Positions 54,357-64,000 of a stretch of DNA of 64,000 bases are shown piece after piece (the first letter of the stretch is position 1; every line of letters begins with the position of its first letter). The DNA comes from Isoetes taiwanensis (lineage: Eukaryota > Streptophyta > Lycopodiopsida > Isoetales > Isoetaceae), in NCBI GenBank assembly GCA_021234155.1, contig JAJEKV010000072.1:6367676-6431675 (forward strand). Reading direction: 5' to 3'. The translations under genes and the position numbers were made by a program. Below the pieces are notes generated by a model. The model was not told where the DNA came from and ran no database searches. It was given only the letters and a program-made list of their open reading frames with translations.

Positions 54357-55322
54357 TAGTTTGCTGTTTAATAAACAAACAATGCTTTAATAACAAGTTA
54401 TCTCACTCAAAAACGTATCAAAGCTTGTCCATTCTCTTTCGCTTAAAAAAGAGTGAAACATATCAAAACTAGACTAATGGTGTCTTTGCATCCCAAATCA
54501 CACACATCCACTCAATGGAAATATGATTTATTACAACTACATTATTACAAACAAATTAGCATGCATGCCCACGCATACACAACCTTTACATTACGTGGAG
54601 TGCGTTGAATCTTGAATATGAAATTGCATTTTCTTTTTCTGTGTTATGCCATTGGCCTTTTCAAAAAGAGAAACAACGTTCCATTTGTAAGTAAGGCCAT
54701 CTAAGTCCAAGTAAATGTTCTATCGACAACCACAATTCATTGCAAAGCGGAAAACATAGAAGAAACTATGTTTTACACTTTTCATGAGAAAATTTACATT
54801 TACATAAGAGGTTCAATTAATATAGGGGCCGACATTAGATATAGCATTAGGTATGACATAAAGCACAATTTTATTAAACATGGACAAAACCTTTATTTGT
54901 GGACCTTTTCCAAAGCGGCCACGTATGCGTATGCAAGTCGTTTTTATTCATCGGTTACAATAGCCCTTACATGGGCATAAAGCCTCCTCAATACACTTCC
55001 ATATTTGATTTGAAGATTGCCGAAATAAGAAAATGTTACAATGAAGTCATTTAGGTGTTAAGACTAGTCCATAAAGAAGGACGTTATATACAAAAGTTTG
55101 TGTTGCTTAAGGATAGAACGTTCTTTGTTGAATGTCGTAGCTATGTAAAGGGCCGGGGTTTCACACAGCTTAGGCCGTATATAACATGTGAGTAGACAGT
55201 ATTAGGGGTTATTTCGATTCTAAGGTAAGGTTGTGGGAATTTTTGAGGCTGAAATCGTTTTCCGGTTATCCAAAAATTAAAATGTTTTCCGTTAGTATGA
55301 TTTTGAGAGGGGTTTCACTACT

Positions 55323-55532
55323 TTAATCTGTTTGCATGTTACCGAACAAGCGTGCTACATCCTTTCTGGATAAATGGATGTTGGAGATGCCGGGTTTCAT
55401 TTGAATGGAGATGGCAGAGAAGTCTCCTGCCATGGCCACCGGCTGCATTCGCCGAATGTCCTGAGATGATTCTATGGAACACTGAGCGCACCGTTTTGGT
55501 GTTTGCGCGGCACTGGTGGATTGCATGGACAA
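55323..55532 (-). CDS. Short unrecognised ORF
   Basis: 69 codons on the minus strand, reading RCAQCSIESSQDIRRMQPVA and AISIQMKPGISNIHLSRKDV, ending MQTD. The composition is more protein-like and GC-richer than the surroundings. No domain is recognised, and no splice partners or homologous copy were found in the window. It could be a gene fragment. Confidence 0.25.
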   Translation of the reverse strand: MSMQSTSAAQTPKRCAQCSIESSQDIRRMQPVAMAGDFSAISIQMKPGISNIHLSRKDVARLFGNMQTD

Positions 55533-56298
55533 TATCTATAATTTGAGGATGGATGCTTCGCTGCATCTCAGAGGCTATGCTTGAAATAGATGGATTATAT
55601 CCTTATTGTAAGGTATTGCTCTTGGATTCTCATGTCTTCTACTTCTGTTTCTTCAGGTTAGAACAAGTTTGGGGCATTTGAATGCCTTCGATCTGGTGAG
55701 TATGGATTTGAGTACTTTTGCCTCTTTATGGAAGAAACCGGTTGGTACAGCGATATCATTTTGAGCCCCTTTCTCTCTACAGTCCTTTAGATCGGCTATC
55801 CCTCATTTTTTCCATATATGGTTGAGAAATTATATCGTTGGAGTTCTTCTTTTTCTGGTATCTGCTGGGCTCTGGTGCCTCTACATATATGATGGAAGAG
55901 TCACATCTATTCCCTATTGGTAAGAATTGAATAATTGTTGTTATCAAAACCATGCCTTTAATGCTTTGCTATTCCTTGGACTGAATCTCAAGGTCCTATG
56001 TAGATGTTCGCACTATTTATTGGTTGAGATGGCCTATTTTGGAATATGGTTGCTTATGTCCAGTTGCACTGTTATGGGTGCTTTAGAGTGAAAAACATAG
56101 GTATCGAGCAAGTTGAAGGAATAGAATAGAATAGAAAAACTACTGATTTGATCATTTGGGACCATCGTACCATATATTATGCACATTATTTATGGAGCTT
56201 ATGATGCTGATAGAGGTATTTCAAGTTTTATGTATGGTTTTACTTTGTTCTAATCTTAGTGATATACGCTCTAGGATGTAAATGCATTACAACTTCCA

Positions 56299-57430
56299 CA
56301 CAAGGTTTGTAAAATATCTATTCTTTTTCCTTCTACTATTATATTTTAGATCATTTTAGGGAATGGAATTGTCAAGTTTTTATCTCCTTTGTAGGTTCAA
56401 TACAACTTCTATACAAGGTTTGTAGAATCTCTATTCTTTTTCCTTCTATTTTTATATTTCAGATCATTTTATCATAGTAGCTTTAGGGAATGGAATTGTC
56501 AAGTTCTTATCTCCTTTGTAGGTTCATTCACTTGCAGACATGCTATTTCCAGAGGGGTCCAGTATAATGTCGAATGGATTTCATCTGCATTTATTGGTTG
56601 CTGACATGCTATTTTCTACTACCTTTTTGTTTAAGACCAGTCCCATGTAATGTCGGAAGGGATGTGATCTGCATTTATTGGAGATGCCTACTAGGATAAC
56701 CTTACAGCAAATCATATCTCGCTTTTTCTTTAATGCTTTAGTGATAGCATAAGTATTGATAGAAAAGTCCAAATGAGCTCTCGTTTAATGCAATAGAGAG
56801 ATCTCGTTGAGATCTTTGCACATATTTTAACCACTTATGATTGTCAAAATTAAAATAAAAAATGGGTTTTTCCATCTTTTACTATCCTACGGGGCTAAAA
56901 GATATGCAAACCACCCAAGGTTGGAGACTTTTCTATCAACACTTATGCTAGAAAATGTGATCCAATGAGTTAGTTATAACTGTTTTGCTGACTGGATTAC
57001 CAGTTCTGTTTTCTGATTGGTAGTTCACATAGCTTAGTCAGCAGTCCTTAGAAGGCCCTTTTATGATCTCAAAAAATCCCTAATGTCAATACAACTTCCA
57101 TACAAGTTTTGTAAAATATCTATTATTTTTCCTTCTATTTTTATATTTCAGATCATTTTATCATAGTAGCTTTAGGGAATGGAATTTTCAAGTTCTTATC
57201 TCCTTTGTAGGTTCATTCACTTGCAGACATGCTATTTCCAGAGGGGTCCAGTATAATGTCGAATGGATTTCATCTGCATTTATTGGTTGCTGACATGCTA
57301 TTTTCTACTACCTTTTTGTTTCAGACAAGTCCCATGTAATGTCGGAAGGGATTTGATCTGCATTTATTGGAGATGCCTACTAGGATAAGCTTACATCAAA
57401 TCATATCTCGCTTTTTCTTTAATGCTTTAA
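56299..57430. repeat. Direct repeats of 110-340 bp, three copies
   Basis: A unit with 'aaaatatctatt(c/a)tttttccttc' and 'cttatctcctttgtaggttc' occurs at about 56299, 56400 and 57086. The last two also share the following 230 bp ('gaggggtccagtataatgtc' to 'ctcgctttttctttaatgct'), a period of about 687 bp. Substitutions are few. No ORF is conserved. Confidence 0.8.
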
Positions 57431-58204
57431 GTGCTTCAAAGCAAGTGAATCAAAGTAATTTTTACTGTTTTATATGCTTAGTTTTCCGCACGAACATGTT
57501 TTGTTTTTGCTGTGTATCTAAGTCTGAGTTGTGTTAGTGCTGCCAATGTCTCGAGATGTTACCCCATCTTTGCAAGTGCATTCATTTTTTATTGGTACAT
57601 CTGGTCTAAAGCTGAGTTGTTTTTTCAGATGCCGCAAATGCTTAACATGTCACACCGAGCTGGTACTGTCTGAAGATTTTATCCTATCTTTGCAACTCCA
57701 TTGTTTTGTATAGGTACGTATTACATTGTTGACATTTAGCTTAGTAGCTTACCAATTGTGAAGTTAAACTTATCAATTTACCAAACATTCTTGATTGCAT
57801 CTGTTTTTCATGTTAGTGAATGCTCATCAGAGAAGCTTAAGTCTCTCAGGCAACATGCATAGATTTTCTAGCTTTATGCTTCTAGCTTTTGCAACACACA
57901 GGGGCCAACCATTCTGCCTGACAAGAAGCATTGTGATATTAGTCTCACCAGATGAGTGTCATCTCTTACATACATTTTTGCATTCTTTCATGCGCTGTAT
58001 TGAGAAAAACCTACTAATTTTCGATGGCCAAAAGTGGCAATTCTGTATTTGCTATGATGAACACAGTTTCATCTAGCTGTTCATCCTGCCGCACTTATTA
58101 AGATGTAGCTGCCTATTCTGGGACATTGCTTACTGTGGCACCAAATTAATTATATTTGAGAAGCTTCTATATGTGTAATTACAAGATGTCCTATTCATTT
58201 GCAG

Positions 58205-58263
58205 GTCTGTGGTCTATTATGACGCATCGAATAATTATATCATCTGCAAAGAAGCCAATCAAG
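58205..58263 (+). CDS. Exon-like segment, unrecognised
   Basis: TTTGCAG acceptor and CAAG|GTAAGG donor enclose 59 bases open in two frames (SVVYYDASNNYIICKEANQ or GLWSIMTHRIIISSAKKPIK). The splice signals are good, but the protein is not recognised. Confidence 0.25.
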
Positions 58264-58466
58264 GTAAGGCCGATCTATTGCCTACTACGTATTATTTGTT
58301 CAAATATGTTTAGCATGTTGACTACAATGAAATTGCAACCTAGAAGCAAACGTCATTGTTGAGAGTTAAGTTAGAGTAGTGGAAAAAAGCACACCCAGGG
58401 CGTAGTTTTTGTTTGCAGAATTAGAGTTGTGACTGGCTCATTTTCCAGGGAGATTTTATTTTGCAG

Positions 58467-58529
58467 GTCAATATATGCATGAGAACTATACACTTTGTAT
58501 GGATTGTAGGCAAGCAATTTGAAACAAAG
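58467..58529 (+). CDS. Exon-like segment A of a duplicated pair
   Basis: 63 bases between TTTTGCAG and GTATTTTG, open in the frame VNICMRTIHFVWIVGKQFET. A second copy lies 171 bp downstream with the same boundaries. Length is a multiple of three. Confidence 0.3.
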
Positions 58530-58637
58530 GTATTTTGATTGCAAAATCTATTTGAGGTTTTCTGCACTGCTCTCATTGAAGTCCAAGCACCATAGATAAT
58601 GGACTGAGAACAACATTTCTATTGATCTATTTTGCAG

Positions 58638-58700
58638 GTCAATCTATGCATGAGAATTATACACTTTGTACGGGCTGTAGGCAAGCAATTTGAAACAAAG
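58638..58700 (+). CDS. Exon-like segment B of a duplicated pair
   Basis: 63 bases with the same splice-like borders as segment A, reading VNLCMRIIHFVRAVGKQFET. Differences from A are substitutions only and keep the frame. Either a duplicated small exon or a non-coding tandem repeat that happens to be open. Confidence 0.3.
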
Positions 58701-59280
58701 GTATTTTGATTGCGAAATCTATTTGAGGCTCTCAACGTTCTAAGTTGTTGTGGAAAAAAATGCACATCTTACAGCATATTTGTTATTGAATACCATGTTC
58801 ACATCGTCCAAGCACCATCAGTTTCAATCTAGAATTTAGAAGGAAGAAATTCAAGATAATTTATCAATAAAAAACACGCCTGTATAAGAAGCAAGCATTT
58901 TGCATAGTGTTTATCCAGATGGATTCCTTTGAATTGTCATTTGCATCACTATTTGTTTGGAATGTCGTTGAAACAAGAATGCCTTTCACTTTAGATTAAA
59001 CAAAACTAGCAATTAAGCATGAAATGCCCCTTTCGTTATCCAAGGCGCTTATACCATGTACTAAATTCAAAGCTACTTCATTTCTTTAGTGTGGGCGATT
59101 TAAATTTGAGGTGATTTTATATAGCTGAATCATTCTTCTATGAGTTGTGGCTTCCGTTGTGGTCACATCATTCCCCTTTCAGCATTTTTATGTTATCAGT
59201 TCTGTTCTGATCACATTATGTCCATTTCAATATTCCTATGCTAGCATTCAAAAAACTAGACTGCCGCATTAGCAATTTCA

Positions 59281-59567
59281 AGTAGGATTGTCAATAACAG
59301 ATTCTTATGATGTATAGTAATAATCATTCCAAAGATCCTATTATTTTTCCATACCATAGCACAATCTCAAGTAGGATTGTTAGTTCAATAACAGATTCTT
59401 ATGATGTATAGTAATAATTATTCCAAAGATCCTATTATTTTTCCATACCATAGCACAAGCTCTAGGATCACCAATACACAAGTGCAATCAATCAATATCT
59501 TGCATACCATAGCACAAGCTCTAGGATCACCAATACACAAGTGCAATCAATCAATATCTTGCATATC
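59281..59567. repeat. Nested tandem duplications
   Basis: 'gattcttatgatgtatagta' through 'ttttccataccatagcacaa' occurs at about 59299 and 59393. Next, a 60-bp unit with 'ctctaggatcaccaatacac' is repeated head to tail at about 59446 and 59506. The second duplication is nearly perfect, so recent. Confidence 0.85.
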
Positions 59568-60284
59568 AATTCACTCGAGTTTTGCAAAATCTTCTAGGTT
59601 GCTTGCATGGTCAACTTTACAATTTTTATAATGATATCGAGATGGGATTTTCTTTTATTATACTAGCATAACCAATTGTGCATACTTTTTTTCCTCCCAA
59701 AACATTGTCAGTACCAACCACTGCAAGAGACAACTAAGAGCACTTGAATCTTAGGAACTAAGAAATAATCTTCACGTTAAAGCCAATGAATCATTCATGC
59801 AACTTCAACAACTATAAAGGATGGATACAATTTTAGATGCCACTAGATACACTTATAACTATACCTTTGCTCTAACATACAATCTAGATGATGTTGATCT
59901 TATTTATATATGACCTTGACAAATCTCATACATTGTCGGGGTAATATCCTAAAGAATGCCTAGCAATTTTTCATGCCTAACGCAGATTATCCCAATGTTG
60001 TAAATTGCATTGCTCTTTAAATTGCCGCTAAAGCCCAGCCCAACTATCATTGTGCTCATCATTTCCCTTCATATATAGCAATTAGCATCGTCCATGAAAC
60101 AATACGAATATTACCCCCATGCTTATAGACACTAGCTTTTAAACTGACAAAGACACTAGCTCCAACAAGGTTGCTATCCAACACAATTTCATTCAAATCA
60201 TTGCCATGTTGTGACTCCTTTCCTTCTATGTAAAAATGCCACTACACAATATCCCAACATAAGATATTATTGCTAAACCCAACA

Positions 60285-60515
60285 CTTATTGCAAATCATT
60301 TACAAATACGAAAGCGCTTCCTATGCTTCCATACTACCAAGCTCCAAACTCATAATTTGATAGATGTCTTTCTAATCAATGTTCTGGCACACTCTTCAAG
60401 CAAAATAAAAAGAGTTTTGCAGTCTTTTCTAACAACAAAATCCCTTCTCTTATTGCAAATCACTTACAAACATGAAAGTGCTTCCTATGCTTTCATATTA
60501 CCAAGTTTCAAATCG
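60285..60515. repeat. Direct repeat pair, about 65 bp, period about 167 bp
   Basis: 'ttattgcaaatca(t/c)ttacaaa' through 'gcttcctatgctt(c/t)cata' occurs near 60285 and 60452 with several substitutions. Confidence 0.7.
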
Positions 60516-60608
60516 CTAAATTTGTATATGCCTTAAAGCCCAACAATCTCGGACATATGTTATCTACTTTCCATTATAGTTAGTTGTTGGCGCTAGTTTC
60601 CCCGCTAG

Positions 60609-61321
60609 ATGTCCCCGCTAGTTGTCCCCATGACCAGGTCAGGCAAGAAGTCGTCTCCAGAGAAGGCCGAATATGAAGGGGATTCGGCATCGTTGCTATA
60701 CATGCTATCAGAGATGAAATCAGCAATTAAGGAGTTGCGTGAGATGCTCGGAGAAGTAGTTTGTCAAAACAAATTCTTGACACAACAGAATTTGGAATTG
60801 AAGGAGGCATTATCCATGGAATCTGAAACTAGGGTTCCTAATATGGCTCAGATCACAAATGCAGTTGCAGTACAGCTAGTGAAGCATGACGAAATGGTGA
60901 CACAAGAAACCAGGGAACAAGAAATCAGAGCACAAAATCTCAAAATCTCAGGATTGGCAGAGGAGGAGAATGAAGATGTAAATCTAACAGTTGACCACTT
61001 CTTCAAGGAAACTATGAGGCTTCATGAACCTCAAGTAATTCACTACAGAAGACTCGGTAAACCAGGTAACTATACTCGGCCAATTTTGATAAAATTCAAG
61101 AGAGTTGATGCAGCAATAGAGTACTTATGAATAAGCCAGTTCTTAAAGGGCAGAAGATTTGGCTGAATGCTGATCTCACTCCAGCCCAATTAGAAGCCCG
61201 TAAAAAAGAATGGGCAAAAGTGAAAGTAGGAAGGGAGGAAGGTTTCGTAGCATATCTGGACAGAATCGGCAAAGTGCGTGGTCACTTGAAAAGAGAAATG
61301 ACTAGGAAATCCGGACTCTAA
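60609..61321 (+). pseudogene. LINE ORF1 (RNA-binding protein) with one frameshift
   Basis: The first part (60609-61130) has a coiled-coil-like region (MLSEMKSAIKELREMLGEVV) and an RRM-like stretch (RAQNLKISGLAEEENEDVNL, then HYRRLGKPGNYTRPILIKF). A frameshift at about 61127-61130 moves to a second frame (VLKGQKIWLNADLTPAQLEA) that finishes at a TAA at 61319-61321. Coiled coil, RRM and a C-terminal DLTP segment resemble L1-like ORF1 (Transposase_22 type). Such proteins trimerise and coat the element RNA. Confidence 0.7.
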
Positions 61322-63959
61322 GGGTATTGGCTTGGAATATACATGGTTTGTCCCAGGCCAAGGTGCATGCGTATGAGCATATCTGGAAGATGGCAGATGT
61401 TTTATTGCTCTCAGAGACATGAGAACATCAAATGCGGGGCTTACCACAAATTGAGAAGTTCATTGTATTAGGATCAGTCTGGAATACCAAGGAATTTGGA
61501 GTGGGGAGTGGACATGGCGGGCTGGCAGTCTATATCCGAAGTGACCTGGTATGCATTGCCAAGGTCATCAAAACGCATATGCATAATCAATATATATGGA
61601 TCGAGCTGATTCTTGGTAGAAAAAAAATCTATTTAGCCAGCAGTTACTTTGCTCCATTGAATATGAAGTTGTATCAGAGCAGGGACATGGATAAGGATAA
61701 CCCTTTTCATAGTTTGATCATGGATGCCATGGAATTCAGCAGATTAGGAGAAGTCTTGTTGATTGGAGATTTCAACGCCAGAACAAACGGCCTCCAGGCA
61801 ATTTCGTATGAGAACCCAGGAGATAGCTTATTGAAGGAATGCACTGAGCATGATTACATTAGATCCTCCCTTGATAAGGTGAAGAACAGCATGGGAGACT
61901 ACTTGGTGGAGTCTATTACCGTGAGTGGTTTAAGAATTTTGAATGGAATTCCTCAATTTGCAAAGACAGATGGATTTACCTGTTTCACTCCCACAGGTAC
62001 CAGCACTGTAGATTACCTATTGGCTAGCAAGCAACACTCTGTGAAAGAATTTATGATCTTAGAGAAGGAGGTGGAATCGGACCATGCAGGCTTATGGTTT
62101 AAGCTAAGTGGACAAGTGCGCAGGCAGCCCATTGTGGGAGCTTTTAAACCTAGAATCAAGCTGGATTTTAGGCATAAAGATCAATATCAGAAGCATTTGA
62201 CTGGAGCACAAACTCTCAGAACTTAACCAACATAATGTTGGAAGCAGCTAAACTGGGATTTGGCGTCACTAGAAAAAGATCAGGCGGACGCATGCACAAC
62301 AGCTGGTGGGACGATGATTGCAAGAAGGCAAGGGCAGAGCTGCCAAAAAAATGCAGGTTAAAGCCAAAATGGTACAAGAGACTTATTAAGGAGAAGAAGA
62401 GCCGCTTTCATGCAAAAAGACAGTCTGATCTTAGCAACATGCTCTACGCAAATCCCAAAATTTTCTGGAAGAACCTGCAAGGCAAATCGGCTGCACCAAA
62501 TTTAGGGGTAGAAGATCTTCTCTCTCTGGTAAAGAAGATATATTTCATTGCAGATGCTGGTGAGATGCCCGTTCTAAGCATTACTGAAGATATTTTTGAT
62601 GTAGATGAAGTGGAGTCCCAGCTGCAACGCATGAAAAATGGGAAAGCCTCTGACCTAATGGGTCTATCGACCGAACTAATGAAATGAGCAGATGGGAAAC
62701 TAACCCATAAGCTAACAGAGCTTATAAACATGGCTGTCCGGCATGGATTACCAAAATCCTGGAGAGAATGCAGGATCGTCCCCATATATAAATCAGGTTG
62801 TAGAAAAGAGGTGCGAAATTATCGCACCATAATGATAGGCAGCATGTATTCTAAGCTCCTGGGAGGTTTGCTGGAACAGAAAATTAGTGATTGGGCAGAA
62901 CGTCATGATAAGAGAGCTTACTGCCAGGCAGGGTTCAGAAAACAACATAACACCCTAGACTATCTCCTTACTCTGAGAGTCTTGTTTGAGCAAGCCAAGA
63001 AGCCAAGACAAGCACTTTATCTGGCTTACATTGATTTCTCCAAAGCATTTGACACCGTGCCTATAGAAAAAATGTGGATACGAATGGAACAGCTTGATGT
63101 CCCACAGGCTTGGAGGGGTGCAGTAGCACGCTTATATGAAGAGGTACTAGCCAAGCTGTCTTCTGATATACCACATGAGATTCGGAGCACGATGGGTGTT
63201 CGGCAAGGATGCCCACTATCGCCGACTCTGTTCGGACTTTATATAGATGAGTTGGAGGAGTGGCTACGGAACAGGGGACGAGCTGGAACCAAGTTAGGAA
63301 GTTTTGTGGTGCAATTGTTACTGTATGCTGACGATGTAGTGCTAATAGCAGATTCCCAAGAAGGTCTACAAGAACATTTGCACAATCTGAGCTCCTTCTG
63401 CAGTTCCCACAGAATGAAAGTAAATCTTTCAAAGACAAAAATTATGGTGATTGGCACAGTAAAGCAACTGATCTTCACATATCAAGGCGAGAGACTAGAA
63501 GAAGTGGACTGTTACAAATACCTAGGTCTGGAGATTTGCTCAAACTACAAATGGAAGGAGTGCGTGCGGAAACGTATTATAGGAGGTAAGACAGCTTTAT
63601 ATTCTATGTTGTCAAAATGTCACAGTGCATCTTTGTCCAGTTGGGGGCTCAAAAAAATGTTGTTTAAAACCTTAGTTCAGACAGTCGTGCCGTGTGGTGC
63701 TCCCATTTGGGGGCCCTCTCTACACGCTAAAACATGGAATCAGGTGGAACAAGTATTGAAGATATTTATTCAGGAGGTATTGGGAGTGCGCAAACAGATT
63801 CCATATGCGATTCTTTTGGCAGAAACGGGCCTTCTTCCTTTAGAAGCTGAGGCTTTATGCTTGACTATGTTTTGTAAACAGATTAAGGCTGATGGATGTA
63901 AGCAGATTACCAAAAATGGCAATGGATCTGCCATCGGGATGGCTCAAAGAAGTACATGA
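61321..63959 (+). pseudogene. LINE ORF2: endonuclease and reverse transcriptase, decayed
   Basis: Endonuclease: RVLAWNIHGLSQ, VLLLSET, a TGA at about 61420, GHGGLAVYIRSD, YFAPLNM, VLLIGDFNART and ESDHAGLWFKL. After a stop near 62226 a linker reads WWDDDCKKARAE; another TGA lies near 62685. Reverse transcriptase: IVPIYKSGCRKEVRNYR, QAGFRKQHNTLDYLL, YIDFSKAFDTVP, GVRQGCPLSPTLF and LLLYADDVVLIAD (catalytic), then KTKIMVIG and CYKYLGLEI. The frame closes with TGA at 63957-63959, but homologous sequence probably goes on. Clade not determined. Confidence 0.82.
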
Positions 63960-64000
63960 CTGGGCTGCCCGGTGGGGGATAATGGCAGAACACTGGCCGG

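Larger units (their letters stand above)
53717..60589. other. Gene-poor stretch with scattered exon-like pieces and repeats
   Basis: Apart from the MITE, the small ORF near 55323, the repeats at 56.3, 59.3 and 60.3 kb and the exon-like pieces near 58.2-58.7 kb, nothing recognisable is seen. Candidate exon text near 57628 (CRKCLTCHTELVLSEDF) has a TTTTTTCAG acceptor in front but no confirmed gene model. Confidence 0.4.
60590..64000 (+). mobile_element. Non-LTR retrotransposon (not plant L1 type), cut by right edge
   Basis: ORF1 (60609-61321) and ORF2 (61321 onward) lie on the plus strand. The 5' end is near 60590, where 'gttgtcccc' / 'gatgtccccgctag' repeats appear. The reverse transcriptase differs clearly from the two L1s in the window, so at least three LINE lineages coexist here. 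The 3' end lies beyond the window. Confidence 0.82.

Noticed and set aside
1-64000. CRISPR arrays, rRNA genes, bacterial operons
   Set aside because: No regularly spaced repeat-spacer pattern, no rRNA sequence and no bacterial-style gene packing; the palindrome array lacks variable spacers.

Overview
The window looks like nuclear DNA of a land plant or streptophyte alga, probably a non-seed plant with a large, repeat-rich genome. The evidence is spliceosomal introns, a plant LPR1/CotA-like multicopper oxidase, plant-type L1 LINEs, and AT-rich DNA with roughly one intact host gene in 64 kb. I cannot name the species. I saw no rRNA gene, intact tRNA gene, CRISPR array or LTR retrotransposon.

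Layout. 1-133: start of a secreted-protein gene cut by the window edge (minus). 134-9640: gene-poor DNA with diverged direct repeats, a 0.93-kb tandem duplication and a GC-looped foldback. 9644-11285: dead Tigger/pogo transposase (minus). 11285-14239: repeated pieces of the 3' end of the oxidase gene, including an 0.68-kb pseudogene copy and a hAT-type MITE. 15776-23749: the centrepiece, a roughly 8-kb DNA transposon. 26265-26691: a Tourist-like MITE. 26760-35819: an AT-rich L1 inserted inside the 5'-inverted part of a GC-rich L1. 41822-44530: a decayed GC-rich gene with a zinc finger and AT-hooks. 51867-53677: the intact multicopper oxidase (minus). 60590-64000: a third LINE of a different type, cut by the right edge.

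The most interesting system is the 15776-23749 element. It has 23-bp terminal inverted repeats (22/23 matching) flanked by TTAA, with imperfect similarity running about 70 bp inward and a different palindrome near each end. Two divergent genes lie inside: a plus-strand DUF7869-type probable transposase, and a minus-strand intron-containing gene joining a ParB/sulfiredoxin-fold domain to a beta-class (N6/N4) DNA methyltransferase. Twelve copies of a palindrome, TATTCCGGAATA or a close variant, sit only in four of this gene's five introns and in the promoter region between the two genes. Three strong copies are exactly 42 bp apart, and one is part of a perfect 32-bp palindrome. A ParB-like protein encoded beside a private set of palindromes resembles a bacterial parB-parS arrangement inside a eukaryotic transposon. 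That functional reading is inference. The copy is decaying: there is one TAG near the N-terminus and several disruptions around the AdoMet-binding end of the methyltransferase.

Exon boundaries were worked out by eye from splice signals and reading-frame continuity. No database search or alignment was run, and repeat identities are visual estimates.
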